Notes: generated from the letters alone by a model not told the origin. Numbered from the stretch's first letter, positions 1 through 13,077 are shown. The stretch is DNA of 64,000 nucleotides from Leptoclinus maculatus (GCA_032191485.1 JAVDOI010000016.1:15954074-16018073), one strand, 5' to 3'. Numbers and translations are program-made.

Positions 1-2640
1 TCAATAAACTGGACAAATACACCGGTGAGATACGAGATGGTGCCTTGCTGTTATAAAAGGCACAGAAAGTCTAAAGTAAACGGAATATTACCACTTTACA
101 AATATCCATTGATGCCAAATCCATATTCGGATAGCGTGGACAGGTGTGGGTTTGAAGTTGTCAGTCTCTCTTTTTATCAGTGTGCCGTGTAGTGTCCTGC
201 TTGTTATGCAAAGTGTAGGCAAACATAAGCGCCCAGTTGCTGTGGAAATAGCAGATATCGGAGCAGACTTGGTACGAAAAGTGATTTAACAATATTTAAC
301 AATAAACCGAGTAAGCTCCGGAGCAGGTGATACCTGCCCGGTGCTCCTGATTAATACTTCCTCAACTGCAGTCTCCTTTGATTATTTATTAAACGAAATC
401 TATTTATTATTATTTTAGCAAACAGAGGTACCAGGTGGGGCTTTATTTTCGTCTTCAGCTTTTTGTTTGAAGGACGTTTTGAGGGGGGCAATCAAAGTCC
501 AACAACTCGCTGACCAGATTGTTGTCATCCCGAACTAGCAGCGAAGCCTTTCAATGTGCCCCCCCTTCCCCTTCTTCTTTTTCTGGCAAAGAGCTGCCGG
601 GTGGGAAAAAAAAGAAAAAGGAAACTTCTTCAAGATAGAAAAAACATCTTAAAAACATTTAATTGCAACCCGGATGCCATATGTACACCTCTTGTGAAAC
701 CCCTCAACAATGTGACTGCCTTTTAAAAAGTATGGAGTGCGTCTTTGGAGACGTGTGCGCTTTTGGAGAGGTGCGCGCATCGTGACCAGAATGACCCCGA
801 ACACACTTTACACAAGAAGTAATTCACTTTTAATGTGCTTTAGAGTTCCCTTTCACAGGCAAGGCATTGTACCTCTTACCTCAGCTTTAGAAGACAGTGT
901 ACACCAATTACAGCGGAATAGCTGTCCTATGGACACAGTTTGTCTTTTAGAAAAGACGTGAAGCACGAGTAGGGCTGTGGCTGCAAGCCGCCCTCTTTCT
1001 CCTCCTAAACTAATGCAGAAGGGGTTTTCTTTCTTCTGATAGCTTGTTGTTGTTTATTACTGGGTCTTCGTAGACAAAAAGAACAAAGTTGGGTTTTCTG
1101 CAAATGGATAAAATCCTCAGAAGAGATGTTACCTTAAGACTACCTTCCTTTTTATAAAAAAAATAGTCATCAATTTATTAATTCTAGATTAGTATATATT
1201 TTTTATCGTCTTTATTTTGTTATTTCTTGCAGTTCATTATACAGGAATCTTAATTTAGCTGACTTCCATTTCAAATATGGACATATTGCCATGTCTTTCT
1301 CACAATTATAATAAATTGAAATTACTAGTGAAATCAACAGAATACTTATTTGTTTAAGGAAGGCAGCCTGCTCTGAAGGTTGATACAGCAATTATAATTT
1401 GCTTTAATTAATATCTTTAGAGAAAAAGATGACAATAATTTATATAATTTTTGTCTTTTTTTGTTAATGTGTATGTGGAGCTCAGTGGTGCACAACCTAT
1501 CCAGGACAGTTTAACCACTATGGACCTGCAGCCATCACTACAAACCATTGGGGATAATAATCAGCAGCATGTCACAGTTACAGCCTGTGCACCACATGAA
1601 CTCACTGACTGAGTTATTGATTCAAACATGTTGGTCCATTCATATTACATCGGGAATCATTGTTTGCGTAATAAAAGGACACATTTGTTGTTCTTTATAT
1701 AGCTATATTTCCACTTTATCATTCCAGCTGCTGCGTTAAAATAAAAATAATAAAATTAGCTTCTAAATAACGGAATGTATCTAAGGTAGAAAGGAGATTT
1801 GTTTCTGCTGCACGTGTCCTCATTCTATAGTTGTTGGGGGTGTTGTCGCAGTGCCAGAACTCGGCTGCTCCGAGGCTGTTTTCACTCCTAAAGAGAAAAC
1901 AACGTTTCATGTCAATACAAAAGCGAGACCAAACGATGCCTTCACGTAATGTCGGAAATATGGAAACTATAAGTAGAATAAAGGTGAACAACCTAACAGA
2001 GTTGTACATTTGAGTGTGCCACAAAAACATCGCCATTTTCAAAATGCAGAGCGTCGAAAATACATGGCTGTCAGTTCAGTCGTCATTTTTTTGGTTTGAA
2101 ACAGCGCTTGGTTCATAAACAAACAAGTGATCAATATCACTCACATCACCCCACATCCACAAATGTAGGTTTTTTCTGCGACTATGAGGGTTTAGCAATC
2201 TGTGGAAGTGTAGATTCTGGTTTTCACTACTTTGAGGCCAATAAATAACTACAGAATGAAAGAATGAATGCAGTTGTGTGTGTTAACCCAGAGTCGTCCA
2301 GTAAAAACAATGAATCTCCAAACCTGGTAAGTTTAATATTTTGTGAAAAAAAAGACTACCGGTAAGTGTTACTTCATGGGTTGAGCTAATTGTTTTACTT
2401 TCTAAACTAAAAACCCGTTGGATTATGTTTTTCTAAGCTTTTGAATATGTAATGTAGATGTTTTAGAGAGGCATTATGTGGAGAAACAAAATGTACAGAC
2501 AAAAAAAAAAAGTTGAACCGTTATGATGAACTGAATCCATAACATGTAAAAACATGAATAAAAAAACAGTAGAACAATAAATGGATAAACAATGATAGTT
2601 GATGTGCCCGGTCTAGTTATGTTGTGTTTGTGATTATATG
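1..2640. other. Upstream intergenic sequence, no gene recognised
   Basis: No coding exon with plausible splice sites or recognisable protein similarity was found on either strand. The open frames here are all under about 110 codons and look random. The DNA is AT-rich with short A and T runs (for example around 600-620, 1156-1166 and 2500-2511). It may hold distal regulatory sequence for sgpl1, or the edge of a gene to the left of the window, but nothing in it proves either. Confidence 0.5.
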
Positions 2641-2678
2641 TATTGATCGCACCGACATGACTGGGAGTTGGATTTTAC

Positions 2679-3041
2679 GAAGAGCATTAGAACGCAGCAT
2701 CAGCTCTTCGCTAACACGTCCAGTTGTGGGAGTCAAAACGTGCGGCGCAGCTGCGTCCTCCTCCTCCTTCGTTGTTAAAAAGTAGATCTACACAAGGATG
2801 CGGCGCCACGCGGACGGCTCTCCAACACGTGATCAGACCCGTCCGCAGCGTCGTCAGATCTACTCTGGTTTAGACCTCGCGCAGCTTATTAGGCTGCTCG
2901 TTACTTCCTGAATCAGGGTTAGCTTGCTGCTGTTTTTTTTTGTCGGTAGCATGTTAGATGAGAGCCGGAGACTGAACGCAGGCTACTGGAGGCGACTTTC
3001 TTAAGTGGCACACACACGAAAAGAGGACTTTCGGCGACAAC
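2679..3041 (+). promoter_or_regulatory. sgpl1: Putative sgpl1 promoter and 5' UTR
   Basis: This stretch just before the sgpl1 start codon is GC- and CpG-rich compared with its AT-rich surroundings, as expected for a TATA-less housekeeping promoter. It holds an E-box CACGTG at about 2826-2831, repeated AGATCTAC-like words near 2783 and 2857, and an 8-bp inverted repeat (CGAAGAGC / GCTCTTCG) spanning about 2679-2709. No TATA box is obvious. The transcription start cannot be fixed from sequence alone. The 5' UTR presumably includes the bases just before 3042. Confidence 0.5.
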
Positions 3042-4013
3042 ATGGACGCGTGGGTAGGTGTCTCTTCACTTTTATCTGTTATTTCGATACACTGTGATAC
3101 TGTGACGGTGGCAGCGCTGCTGCGAGACGCTGGAAGAGGAGAAGACTTGTTTATCTCTGTGAAGTGAGCTAACGTTAGTTATGAGCACACTTGTTTTGCT
3201 CACCGAGATGTCCCAAGTCCACGAAACGGTGTGTGAGAGTGACCCCTCACGTCGAAGCCTTTCGTTACAGATTTATGGCTGTTTTTATGAAGAACCCTTT
3301 CACCCACATTGGTTCTTTGGCTCCTGAAATGAGTTGACCCTCAGTATGTTACTCCTATATAAGACAATAAAGGGAAGTACAGTGCAGCCACATGACTGCA
3401 CGATAATGCTTATATTAAGCTGAAAGATTTAGTTTTGATAAGGTGTCTGCTGGTAAGATTTACAGCTCCTTCCCATTGTTTATTGCACTGCTTAAATCCT
3501 GTTCAAGTTAAACCTGCAGGAAGCTTAAACAAAGCAGCACTGCCACCAGAGAGCTGTTAAGATTTGGGAGGTTGTTTCCCCTTAAAGGAGCAGAATCAAG
3601 CTTTGTTGTCAGCAGCCTTTAGACAGAGAGGAGTCAGCACCAGGGGGCGTCTCGTCTGTCACATGTCTGCTGTCAGTGCAACATGAACCATCTGTCACAG
3701 GCCGGACTCTCATCTGATCAATACGAGGAACAAGGAAAGAAGAAGTCACCCAAAAAAAAGCTATTTTTTGCTACATGTCACGTGAAGCTCTATTAACGAA
3801 AATACCACAGCTGTAATTATCCCTCCCCCCCCCCCCCCAGTGATTTATGGATCTCTGTTTGACTAAATAGCCGTGATGTCGTGCTTCACAGTCTGTTTCC
3901 CCCTTGATGTATCCAGGAGCAGCCACCTCACACCCAGTACATTTCCATGAGAACATGACCTCCCCTCTGAGACAACAAAAGCTCTCCTTACAGAATAGTC
4001 AAATGTTGTGCGA

Positions 4014-4045
<32 letters not shown>

Positions 4046-7000
4046 TTGGGGGGGGGGGCAGGCAGAGGAATGGGCGTCCACTGCTCAACAATGAGTCGGA
4101 CAACACTCGCACAAGTGTCTTTGTGTGAACTCCGAATAAAGTTTTCCTGAGATGCAAAAGATAGCGTTGAACGATCTGGGAAAAGTGTGGGTGGAACCTG
4201 ATAGGCCCCTGTTGGATAACAGCGAGAGGCCTGTGTGTTGAGGGCCACACTTGCCTTTTTGCACAGATCTTAGATAACGCCGGTTTAATCTCGTCTTTAC
4301 GACGGATGCGTGACAGCGATCGCCAGCCCTCGTACCTTCCTAATCAAACCCGATCCCTATCATGACAGCTGGAGTCTAGCCTCCCAGTCTCACACACACA
4401 CACACACACATGGTAATGCCCCCCCCCCCCCCCCCCCCCCCCCGTCCGTCTGATTCTATGCAGCTGATCTGGCCCAACCTGTATGAGAGCATGTCAGGCA
4501 GGTAGGTATGACAGCTGTAGTGTGGGCAGAGGGGCGGACTCCCGTGGCTCACCGACAGCCCTCCATTAAAGCTTCACTCACTTAAAACCACTTGATATTC
4601 TCACCAGGAAAGTCTTTCTGCATGAATCAAACAATGAACTCAGTGTTTCAATAGCTCGAGGAGACGTGCCTCATTGTGCCATTACGCCCTGTTTGTATCA
4701 GACGTGGATTACTCAACATGTCTGATTGTGGCTGAGTTGGAGAAACAAGGGTCCACGTTATCCAACGGCCTGTTATTGTGTCATAAAAAAAGTGGGGAGA
4801 GATAATGGAAAGATAACTTCGCTGCACTTATGAAACAGCATTCACGGGTCATTTCTACTGATTACGGCTCAGTTTGACTTTCTCAGGCTGTGAAGAATTC
4901 ACACTCAGATTGACAACAAATAGTGCAGCGTTTACTGGTGATCAGGCTTGGAACTAATTGTACATAATATCCCCGATAGTTCTGTCTGTCTTGAGACAGA
5001 CTTCCTGTCGTGTCCGATGAGTGGTTGATTGCCAAACATCCCCTCCGCTGGTTGGATGTGTTGTCTGTGGGTTTCGTTGCTGGGGAGGAGTCTGCTGATA
5101 GTTCTCCAGGCTGCTGAGAGCGATCTCTCACTCTCACCTGGAGAACGAGCGGAACACTGACGGTATTAGTGTGAGGGGGGTGAACTGAACTCTGTGGGTC
5201 TGACGATGTCTTCTCATGTAAGTACTTCCATTTGGGACTCGTGGAAAATGAGTTGCTTGCCTTTTTAAATCGTTACAAAGTCACTCTTTCTTAAAAGTGA
5301 GTTGTTGGAGTGTTGTTCTGTTTCATGGCGCGTATGCGTTTAAATTCAAGACAAATCTCTCTTTGGTTCTGAACTATTGTAGTTCACTGTTTATCAAGCT
5401 AAACTGTCGTATTTTGTTCAATTAGCAGCATGGTATTTATAAGAAATCCCATAAGGATGACGATAACCGCCATCAACACGGATTATTCAACAGTCGCGTC
5501 CTCATATTGACATATTCAGAGGAAAAACATCTGTCTATGTGATGTACGGTAAGCATATTGTAAGACGTGCATGTGTCTCTGTGTCCAGAGTGCCTTGGAG
5601 GTGTATAAGGAGATGGTGCTGCTGTACCTGGAGGAGGGCCGGCGGCAGGTCAACTCTCGCTGCGTGGACCTGGAGCCGTGGCAGATCATCGGAGTGACGG
5701 TCTTCACCACGCTGGGAGCGGTCTGGATCAAAGGCTTCCTCTTCCAGCGAGAAAGTAATCTGTCACACATGGTGCATGGGGGGGGGGGCAACTTTCCTGA
5801 GGCAAAGATGGCAAATTGTAACGGTGTAATTTACAGTCGTATTCTCTGAAATGTTAACATGTTTACTGCTAATCTACTGTATGGTATGTCCCTGATACTC
5901 TGCAGTTCGTATCTTCTACTACAGTACTTGTTCCTCTAGTATGTTTGACTGCGTAATTGCCATCAATCAACAAGACTTTCTAGATCTGCTATCTATCTAT
6001 CCATCTATCCATCAATCAGTGGTTGAATTCCTCAACAACAAGGCCGGCTCCTCCTCGTCGACTCTCGGAGAGTGAGAGTCGCTCAGAGTGAGGCGTCTCA
6101 AAGGGAACTGCGTGTCTCCGGCGCTTTGTGTAATCCCATTCTCATCGACCGCGTCTCGTCGTGACGCGTGATTAGAGGTCACAGTCAGCTGTTTAATGTC
6201 TGTGGTTGAATGTGTGCCAGTCTTTCACCACAGCTGCTGCCTTGTGTGTGTTTTTTTTTCTTTTTGGCCAATAGGTCTCCCGTCCAGAATCAAGAAGCTG
6301 TGCTTTCGACTCGTCAGAAAAATCCCCTTTGTCGGCGCAACAGTAAGTCTCAGTGGTGAACGGGTTCCTTCTTTCCCCCCCCCCCCCAGCAGATGTGCAC
6401 TGACTCTGGCGTCAGAGACTCTTTTATGAGTCACTCTTGGATGACTTGAGTTCAGCACGTGAGGGGGGGGAGGGGGGGAGGGGGGTCAGACCTTTGGCAC
6501 ACTTGACATCATGCTCCGGTGATAACGTTCGGTTACTTTCTGGCCGTTATATCACCAACGGAGAGCTCACTTTCAAAAACACACGGGGAGTGTTGACAGT
6601 CAAGTGGACTTGTTGTTAAGTTCAGTCTGACACACAGTTACCTTCGCCATCACATACTTTACTCCACTGTTGTTGTTGTTTTTGTAGTCGACGCCTATAA
6701 AGTGACGTCGTCCTCTCGTTACCACAGATCCAGAGCCAGCTCAACAAGGCTTTGGACGACATGTCTGCCAGCCTGTGCACGTTGAAGGAGGGGATGAGCT
6801 ACACCAAACAGCTGCCCGCTAAAGGCCTCTCTCAGAGCCAAGTGCTGGACAAAATCAGAGAGTACGAGACTCTGAGTAAGTCATCGCTCATTCCTGAGCT
6901 TCATCATCTGTGTGGCCGACTGCCTGAGGAGTATAAGGAGGGAGTGTGGAGTCTTTTTGTCATATATTGAATAGAGAGAAATGTCTCGTGTGGTTGCAGG

Positions 7001-9229
7001 TGAGGTGCAGTGGGAGAAAGGCTGTGTTTCGGGGGCCGTGTACTGGGGTGATGAATCACTGACCAATCTGCTGGTGAAGGTATGCATCTTTGTGTTCTAC
7101 ATCTCCGGGCTTTGGAATTCCAAGCACGGAGAGCCACGGTTGAACTTGAATACATTTTCGCTACAGTAAGCAGGCCATTGTTTGTGTCCTGTTCCTGCCT
7201 TTTTAAAAGAGACTGCTGCCACCCTGCTTTGTGTGTCACAGTCAATATTTTAACTTCTTTTGTCACTTTTTGTTCCCCCTCTGTTGATCCCAGGTATATG
7301 GAGATTTTGCCTGGAGCAACCCGCTCCACCCAGACATCTTTCCCGGCGTGAGAAAGATGGAGGCAGAGGTTGTCAGAATGTCTTGCACGCTCTTCCACGG
7401 TGGACCGAACTCCTGTGGCACGGTAAGTCGTCATAGTTATGCTCACGGATTGTAAAAGCTAAGGATGCATCTAAACAAACTCTCTGCCTCCTTGTCCAGG
7501 TTACCTCAGGAGGAACTGAGAGCATACTGATGGCCTGCAAGGCGTACAGAGACATGGCGTATGAACGTGGTGTGAAGTACCCTGAAATGTAAGACGAGCC
7601 TTATTAGATATGGTTGATGAGTGATTTCAGTTTCCTTGTTATGAATCATTGTGCCTTCTTGGGTTCTTCGTATAACAGTTGACGGCACTTAATGATGGTC
7701 ATGACAACACATGTTTAAGGCTTGTTGTTGACGACTGTGTCTTCTTCTGAAGTTCTAACACTATCTTTGTGTTTTTTTTCTACTTTGTGCAGTCTCGCAC
7801 CTTTGAGCGTCCACGCAGCCTTCGACAAAGCGGCGCATTACTTCGGGATGAAGCTTGTTCACGTTCCCCTTGACAAGCACACCATGGAAGTAGACGTGAA
7901 GGTGAGAATACAGTGTGTGTGTGTGTGTGTGTGTGTGTGCTGATTGACTGCTCTCCTTAGACTCTAGTTATTCCCATATTGTTTCCTCTGTCTCAAGGCT
8001 ATGAGGAGCGCCATCAACAAGAACACCGCCATGCTCGTGTGCTCGACGCCTCAGTTTCCTCATGGAATCATAGACCCAGTTGAGGAAGTAGCCAAGGTCA
8101 GGAGTGAAACATTTTTCCCCCTAAAACGCTTCTGAAATGAAAAATGAGGAAGTGAGCTCTCTGACACTTTCCCCCGGTGTGTTCCAGCTGGCTGTGCGCT
8201 ACAACCTCCCGCTGCATGTGGATGCCTGTCTGGGAGGTTTCCTCATTGTCTTCATGGCCAAGGCCGGTTACCCACTCGCCCCGTACGACTTCAGGGTAAA
8301 GGGTGTTACCAGCATCTCTGCTGACACACACAAGGTAAGGAGTGGTTTAGTCTTCCCTTCAGATCAATTGCGTCTCGTTTTGTTGATTTCCAAACTTAAA
8401 GAATACAAAGAAAGTTATATCATCTGCCAACACATCTGGAAATAGTCATTGTGTTATGTGTAAAGACCAATGTTGACTGGCTGCATACTTTTCTAATACT
8501 GCATGTCTCTCCAGTACGGCTACGCCCCCAAAGGTTCCTCAGTGATCCTCTACAGCGATAAAAAGTACCGTCACTACCAGTACTTTGTGGCTCCGGACTG
8601 GCAGGGGGGAATCTATGCCTCGCCCTCTGTCGCAGGCTCCAGGCCTGGGGGAATCATCGCCGCCTGCTGGGCGACCATGATGCACATGGGGGAGGACGGA
8701 TACATCGACGCCACCAAGAAGATCATCAGCACGGCGCGCAAAATCCAGAAAGAGTAAGACACTGGCGCGTATTGACAGCGAAGTAGAGATGTGTTACGAA
8801 GAACTTTTGATTTCATACATAAAATGATCACCCCCAACAGTGACTTTTTTTTTTTTGACAGAATCAGCAAGATAAACGGTGTGTTTGTTTTTGGGGAGCC
8901 AAAGGTGTCCGTGGTGGCAATAGGCTCGGATGTTTTTGATATTTTCCGTCTGTCTAATGCGCTGACGACAAAGGGCTGGAATCTGAACACACTGCAGTAC
9001 CCATCCAGGTACGCATATTGAATAAAATAAATATTAATATTAATGTTACAATCAATAGTCCAGACTGTAATGGTAAGTGTGATGTTCTCTTTCACAGCAT
9101 CCACATTTGTTGCACAGTTCTGCACACGCAGTCGGGCGTCGCTGATCATTTTGTCCGTGATGTCAAAGAGCAGGTGGCCATCATCATGAAGAACCCCAAA
9201 GAGAAAACCACAGGAATGGTGAGCTCGCT

Positions 9230-9271
<42 letters not shown>

Positions 9272-10225
9272 ACACGTTGCATTCATACACTGAATATACA
9301 GTACAACTTAAAACTTATAAAAAGTACAATCATCATATAAACACAGGTACACGCATTAGATTTTTAGTGTGTATTCAACCGTGGCATCTGTCATCGAGCC
9401 AAGTGAGAAGATGATACAATTTCCATTTGGCGTGAGGCATGACGAACAATGTGAAATGTGTTCGTCAGTCTCTATTGTTTACCATGCCGTTGGTACACGT
9501 GGCATTTAGTTTTTCTGCTGCGCAGGCTGTCGATTCACGTTGACACACGCTGCACGCGTGTGTCCGTTTCAGATGGAGTGGAAACTCCACCCAGCAGACA
9601 CAAACCTGCTTTGTGCCAGTCAGGTTCGTTAGGAGCACACCCATGAATGAAGCGTCGCCTTCAGTTGAATAACAAACACATGATACATGAAGCAAAGTCC
9701 GACTGAAAATAGAGATCCTGAGATTATAGTAATACATATGCACTATACATTCAGTTTTTACATTACTGAGGCTCAGAGTGTCCCTTTGGGATGGGCTCAG
9801 CTGTCTCTGGGGGGCGGGCGGGCTGCTGCAGTGTCAAACAACACAAACACAATTGCTTTCCACCCGCAGTATATACAGCTCAGATGAACTGTATTCTCAG
9901 GGCGTTGTTAAAAGGTATGCTGGGAGATGTAGGAAATCATTAAAGGAAGTGCAAGTAGTCGAGGCACGTTTATTAGAAAAGCAAATCATCAGATATTTCC
10001 TGAAATGCTGTAAATCCACAGAGTGCTTTTCTTTCAGTACTGTGCGCTTGTTAACTCATTGGTGTCCTCCTGTCGTTTCAGGGAGCGATCTACGGCATGG
10101 CCCAGTCCATCCCAGACAGATCCATGGTGACGGAGATCTCCCGAGGTTTCCTGGACTGTCTCTACAGCACTGAGGTTTCCAAGCCAGACACCAGCCACAT
10201 GAACGGCAACGGCAAAGCCCACTGA
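3042..10225 (+). CDS. sgpl1: Sphingosine-1-phosphate lyase 1, complete, 14 coding exons
   Basis: This PLP-dependent ER enzyme cleaves sphingosine-1-phosphate to hexadecenal and phosphoethanolamine, the exit step of sphingolipid breakdown. Coding exons: 3042-3053, 5589-5754, 6275-6342, 6728-6875, 7000-7079, 7294-7422, 7500-7588, 7793-7901, 7998-8096, 8188-8334, 8515-8753, 8862-9008, 9098-9218, 10082-10225. All joints keep frame with GT-AG ends, giving 565 aa (human 568). A single membrane helix lies at about residues 36-56. The PLP pocket shows GGTES (205-209), H238, D312 in HVDAC, and the Schiff-base lysine K349 in SADTHK, which is the last codon of exon 10. Exon 1 encodes only four residues (MDAW). 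It was chosen because its ATG and GTAGGT donor join exon 2 in phase 0 just below the CpG-rich promoter; this is the least certain exon. The remaining exons match vertebrate SGPL1 almost throughout. Confidence 0.96.
4015..4058. repeat. GT microsatellite plus poly-G
   Basis: An interrupted (GT)n tract runs directly into a run of G. Small CA/GT-rich open frames on both strands in this area are artefacts of the repeat. Confidence 0.9.
4391..4443. repeat. CA microsatellite and 25-base poly-C
   Basis: A pure (CA)10 block (4391-4410) is followed after eight bases by 25 consecutive C (4419-4443). Long C homopolymers recur in the window (3825-3838, 6376-6388, 49534-49549, 60227-60244). Their exact lengths may be affected by sequencing or polishing error. 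Confidence 0.9.
5989..6014. repeat. Tetranucleotide (CTAT/CCAT) repeat
   Basis: Short CTAT units grade into CCAT/CAAT units in sgpl1 intron 2. It is a simple sequence repeat with no coding content. Confidence 0.8.
7913..7939. repeat. GT microsatellite just after sgpl1 exon 8
   Basis: A pure (GT)n tract begins 11 bp after the exon 8 donor (GTGAGA at 7902). Its closeness to a 5' splice site could affect splicing, since CA/GT tracts can bind splicing factors, but no such effect is shown here. Confidence 0.9.
9233..9269. repeat. CA microsatellite just after sgpl1 exon 13
   Basis: A pure CA tract of about 37 bases starts 14 bp downstream of the exon 13 donor (GTGAGC at 9219). It is the second sgpl1 intron with a dinucleotide run hard against the donor. 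Confidence 0.9.
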
Positions 10226-10481
10226 AGCAGGACGGGGCCCTCCCTGGCTCGACCCCTCCGCACGCAGGGAAACGCGCTCGGCTCCTCCCAGAGCCCCAGA
10301 GCTCAACGGTTGCCTTATCTTGCATACCTACACCATACTGAAAACATCTGCAAAGATCTCAGAAGCACAAGCCATCGTCATTTACAATCGCTTGTAAACA
10401 TTGTGCCTAAGTGGCACAGAGAAGAAATGACTGGTTCCAAACGAGTTTTAGTCTTTTCATTTGATTTCATTAATGTAGTGG

Positions 10482-10525
<44 letters not shown>

Positions 10526-11096
10526 GTGTTATATTATATTTGTTTTAAAAATTCATTTCAATTTCAGCTTTTGTTAAATGCGTATGTCTGTCATAATCTC
10601 AACCAAACCATTCCTTTTTGAATTTTTTTTTTTTACTGCCGGAACATTTCAGCTTGTTTCCATCACCGCCTTCACCATCTGTCATGACTCGGCATAAAAC
10701 ACAGACCACCGAATGAATGCTCGTTAGAAACGCTGTGCTGCCCTCTAGCATGGAAGCGGATGTACTGCTTTAGACTGACTCTATGTGTGGAGGCCTGACG
10801 AAGGTGAAAGTTATCATCATCATCATGCCATAGTTCTCTGGAAGACAGCATTTTTTAATGTAAAAGCCCTGAAAAGAATTTATCAGGTTAATCTGTGAAT
10901 CACTTGAAACAGCTCTGATGTTATAGTCGGGGTTTGCCTGGGAGCATGAACATGCATGTCCTCGTTTTTTAGCACTTAGTATGACGACGATCGTTTTGTT
11001 TTAAGTCTGCATTCGTGGACCATCTGCAGTGGTGGGATGTGTAGACTGAGGGAAAGAGATTTGGATAGCGGGAGTTTTTAAATGTCATTAATATTC

Positions 11097-11102
11097 AATA
11101 AA
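11097..11102 (+). terminator. sgpl1: Proximal poly(A) signal AATAAA of sgpl1
   Basis: A canonical AATAAA occurs 872 bp after the sgpl1 stop codon, and a long T run follows at 11162. It may be used to make a short 3' UTR. Confidence 0.5.
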
Positions 11103-12865
11103 ATTGTCTTTTAAATTTTAAAGAAGGGAGAATATTGAAAGCGGTTAGTAGAATCCAAAGCTTTTTTTTTTTTTTTTTTTTTTTTTTAGCCGCTTTGGTT
11201 ATATGTAATTGTTTTTTAGATTTGGTACTTCCACTCAGTAGCTGGCTTGTAAAGCAATGCAATTTAACATACATTAACAATCCGGACTGGAGGCCGTTTC
11301 CAACTCTGCTCTACTGCATTTTATCAAGAAGCAGAAACTCAATATTTCCTGCAAACATTCACCTGTGTACCACTTGTTTTAATCATTTGTCTCCTAATTC
11401 AATCTACCTCAGTTTCTAACCAATGCAATTATTCCACTGAGACATATTCCAACAGGGCAACTGTGTGTCTCTCCCCCCCCATTTCTAACATAATAAACTT
11501 CACAATATTCGGGCATTTAACAAACTGTTATAGAAGTGTTCGTAGATATACTGAAAGGAAACGGATCCGTCCTGTGAAGGAGGTGTTTTGACCCACAGAC
11601 TGACAGATTTGATAGTTGTATGTTGGGAGAAACCCACTCGGCTCTGCCTGAATGTGGCTATATTTTGGTAAATATCCATTCAGCAGGATATTTACACATT
11701 TACTGAACGGTTGACAGCTTACCGGTGCATTCTGTAACACCAAAACGACCTTCTGTTGGTCTCTTTCTTTCATGTGCTTTCCTAATATTGCTTGTTGAAA
11801 TTGTGTTTCCATTAGATTAATTCCATGTTTGTGCAATATATACCCTTTCCTTTGGAGTGAAACGGCGGGGAATGCTCTACTATAAATGTTAAGAAAACTA
11901 ATTGGAAGCATAGTATTTAATGACCGCTTATTGGCCTCGTTAGTGTAATTTAACCATTTGTGTGACCACTGGGTGTTTTTTGATCACTTAATTTGTGAGC
12001 GTTTTGTGTTTTCAGCTATTTTTACATGCTGAGCAGTTTTAAAGAGATTAGACGTGAATGTATTAAGGTTCTTCTTATATGTTCGGGGATTTTAGTCAGT
12101 ACCTGGTTAAAAGACAGAGGACACACCATCCCCATTAGCGATTGAAGCTCATACCATCATGTGTCCATGCATCCATCCTTCAATACTGTGTCCAGTGACC
12201 AGGTGTGGAAACCCTTACCCATGCAAAGAAAAGAAAAAAAGACTGTTTCAATCATGACTCATCCTGTGTGTTTTGGAGAAATATCTTGTGGCGATTGAAC
12301 GGCAAAGAAATCTCTTTTGAATAAAAACTTTGAATGCAAATTCCTCTTTAAGCAAAGTGACTACAAACTGTAACGGAGGAGATGTAAATGTGGACGTTAT
12401 GTAGCAATAATGAGCGTTCACCTCTGTGCCTTCAGAGGTTTGAACTTGTGACGTCAAAGCAGATGTTCTCTCCAACATCCTCAGGGATTTGGCTTTATAA
12501 CTGCAACATTAAGTAACAAACACCTTGACATATAATGTAAAACAAATAGCACCATACATCAGTCTTTAAATGTTCCATTTTGTTTTTGATAATGTCAGAC
12601 GCCTTGACAACCATTGTAATTAGTTTCTTAGAGTGCTGGATGACATTGTATTGTAAGGTGTTTTACTTCTGTCCACCCCTGTACACTATGTCATCGTGTG
12701 AGGTTCTGAATGTTTAAAGATTTGTATTCATGTCAGAGTGCATGTTTGAGTGAGGAAGCACCTGCTGGTTTAACATGATCCATAGCAAACACTGTTTACC
12801 CACTCATGGCCAGTTAACACAGTCACACTCTTAGCTGACTACAGCAGATGGTCTGTTATGTTTTC

Positions 12866-12871
12866 AATAAA
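12866..12871 (+). terminator. sgpl1: Distal poly(A) signal AATAAA of sgpl1
   Basis: A canonical AATAAA is followed within about 50 bp by a GT/T-rich stretch (CCTGTTTTTG around 12901), the usual arrangement of a vertebrate cleavage site. It lies about 200 bp from the opposing pcbd1 signal, so the two genes converge closely. Confidence 0.65.
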
Positions 12872-13077
12872 ATGCATTCAGTCTGATAAGAAGATCATTT
12901 CCTGTTTTTGTTTTTTTTAGTTATGACAAGAACAGTTGGACAGAGAAAATAGCATTTACTGACAGTAAAGTACAAAAACATTGGCACATAAGACACTAGT
13001 TGTGACAAAGGGACAAGTGTACCATTGTGATTATCTGTAATAACTGAAATGTTTGCTGAGAAAAATTACTTGAAATC

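Larger units (their letters stand above)
3054..5588 (+). other. sgpl1 intron 1 with several simple repeats
   Basis: This is the longest sgpl1 intron. It contains a poly-C run (3825-3838), a GT run followed by poly-G (4015-4058), and a CA run followed by 25 C (4391-4443). No second gene or recognisable mobile element was seen. First introns often carry enhancers, but no specific element can be named here. Confidence 0.6.
10226..12890 (+). other. sgpl1: sgpl1 3' UTR
   Basis: This is non-coding sequence from the stop codon to just past the last canonical poly(A) signal on this strand. It includes a GT microsatellite (10485-10523), a T26 run (11162-11187) and AATAAA words at 11097-11102 and 12866-12871. 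Either signal could end the transcript, giving a 3' UTR of about 0.9 or 2.65 kb. The 127-codon minus-strand frame at 11528-11911 has no splice structure or recognisable similarity and is treated as chance. Confidence 0.65.

Noticed and set aside
1..60. Short open reading (NKLDKYTGEIRDGALLL) at the very left edge, considered as the end of a coding exon or transposon protein
   Set aside because: Too short to judge. No splice acceptor can be seen because the window starts there, and no family match was convincing.
6904..7446. 180-codon minus-strand frame across sgpl1 exons 5-6
   Set aside because: It is antisense to well-supported sgpl1 exons and is a shadow of their codon composition.
8613..9269. 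218-codon minus-strand frame over sgpl1 exons 11-13
   Set aside because: It is a shadow of sgpl1 exons extended by a CA microsatellite that gives a Val-Cys run at the N-terminus.
11528..11911. 127-codon open frame on the minus strand within the sgpl1 3' UTR
   Set aside because: It has no recognisable domain, no splice context and AT-rich composition, and it lies antisense inside a 3' UTR. Most likely chance.
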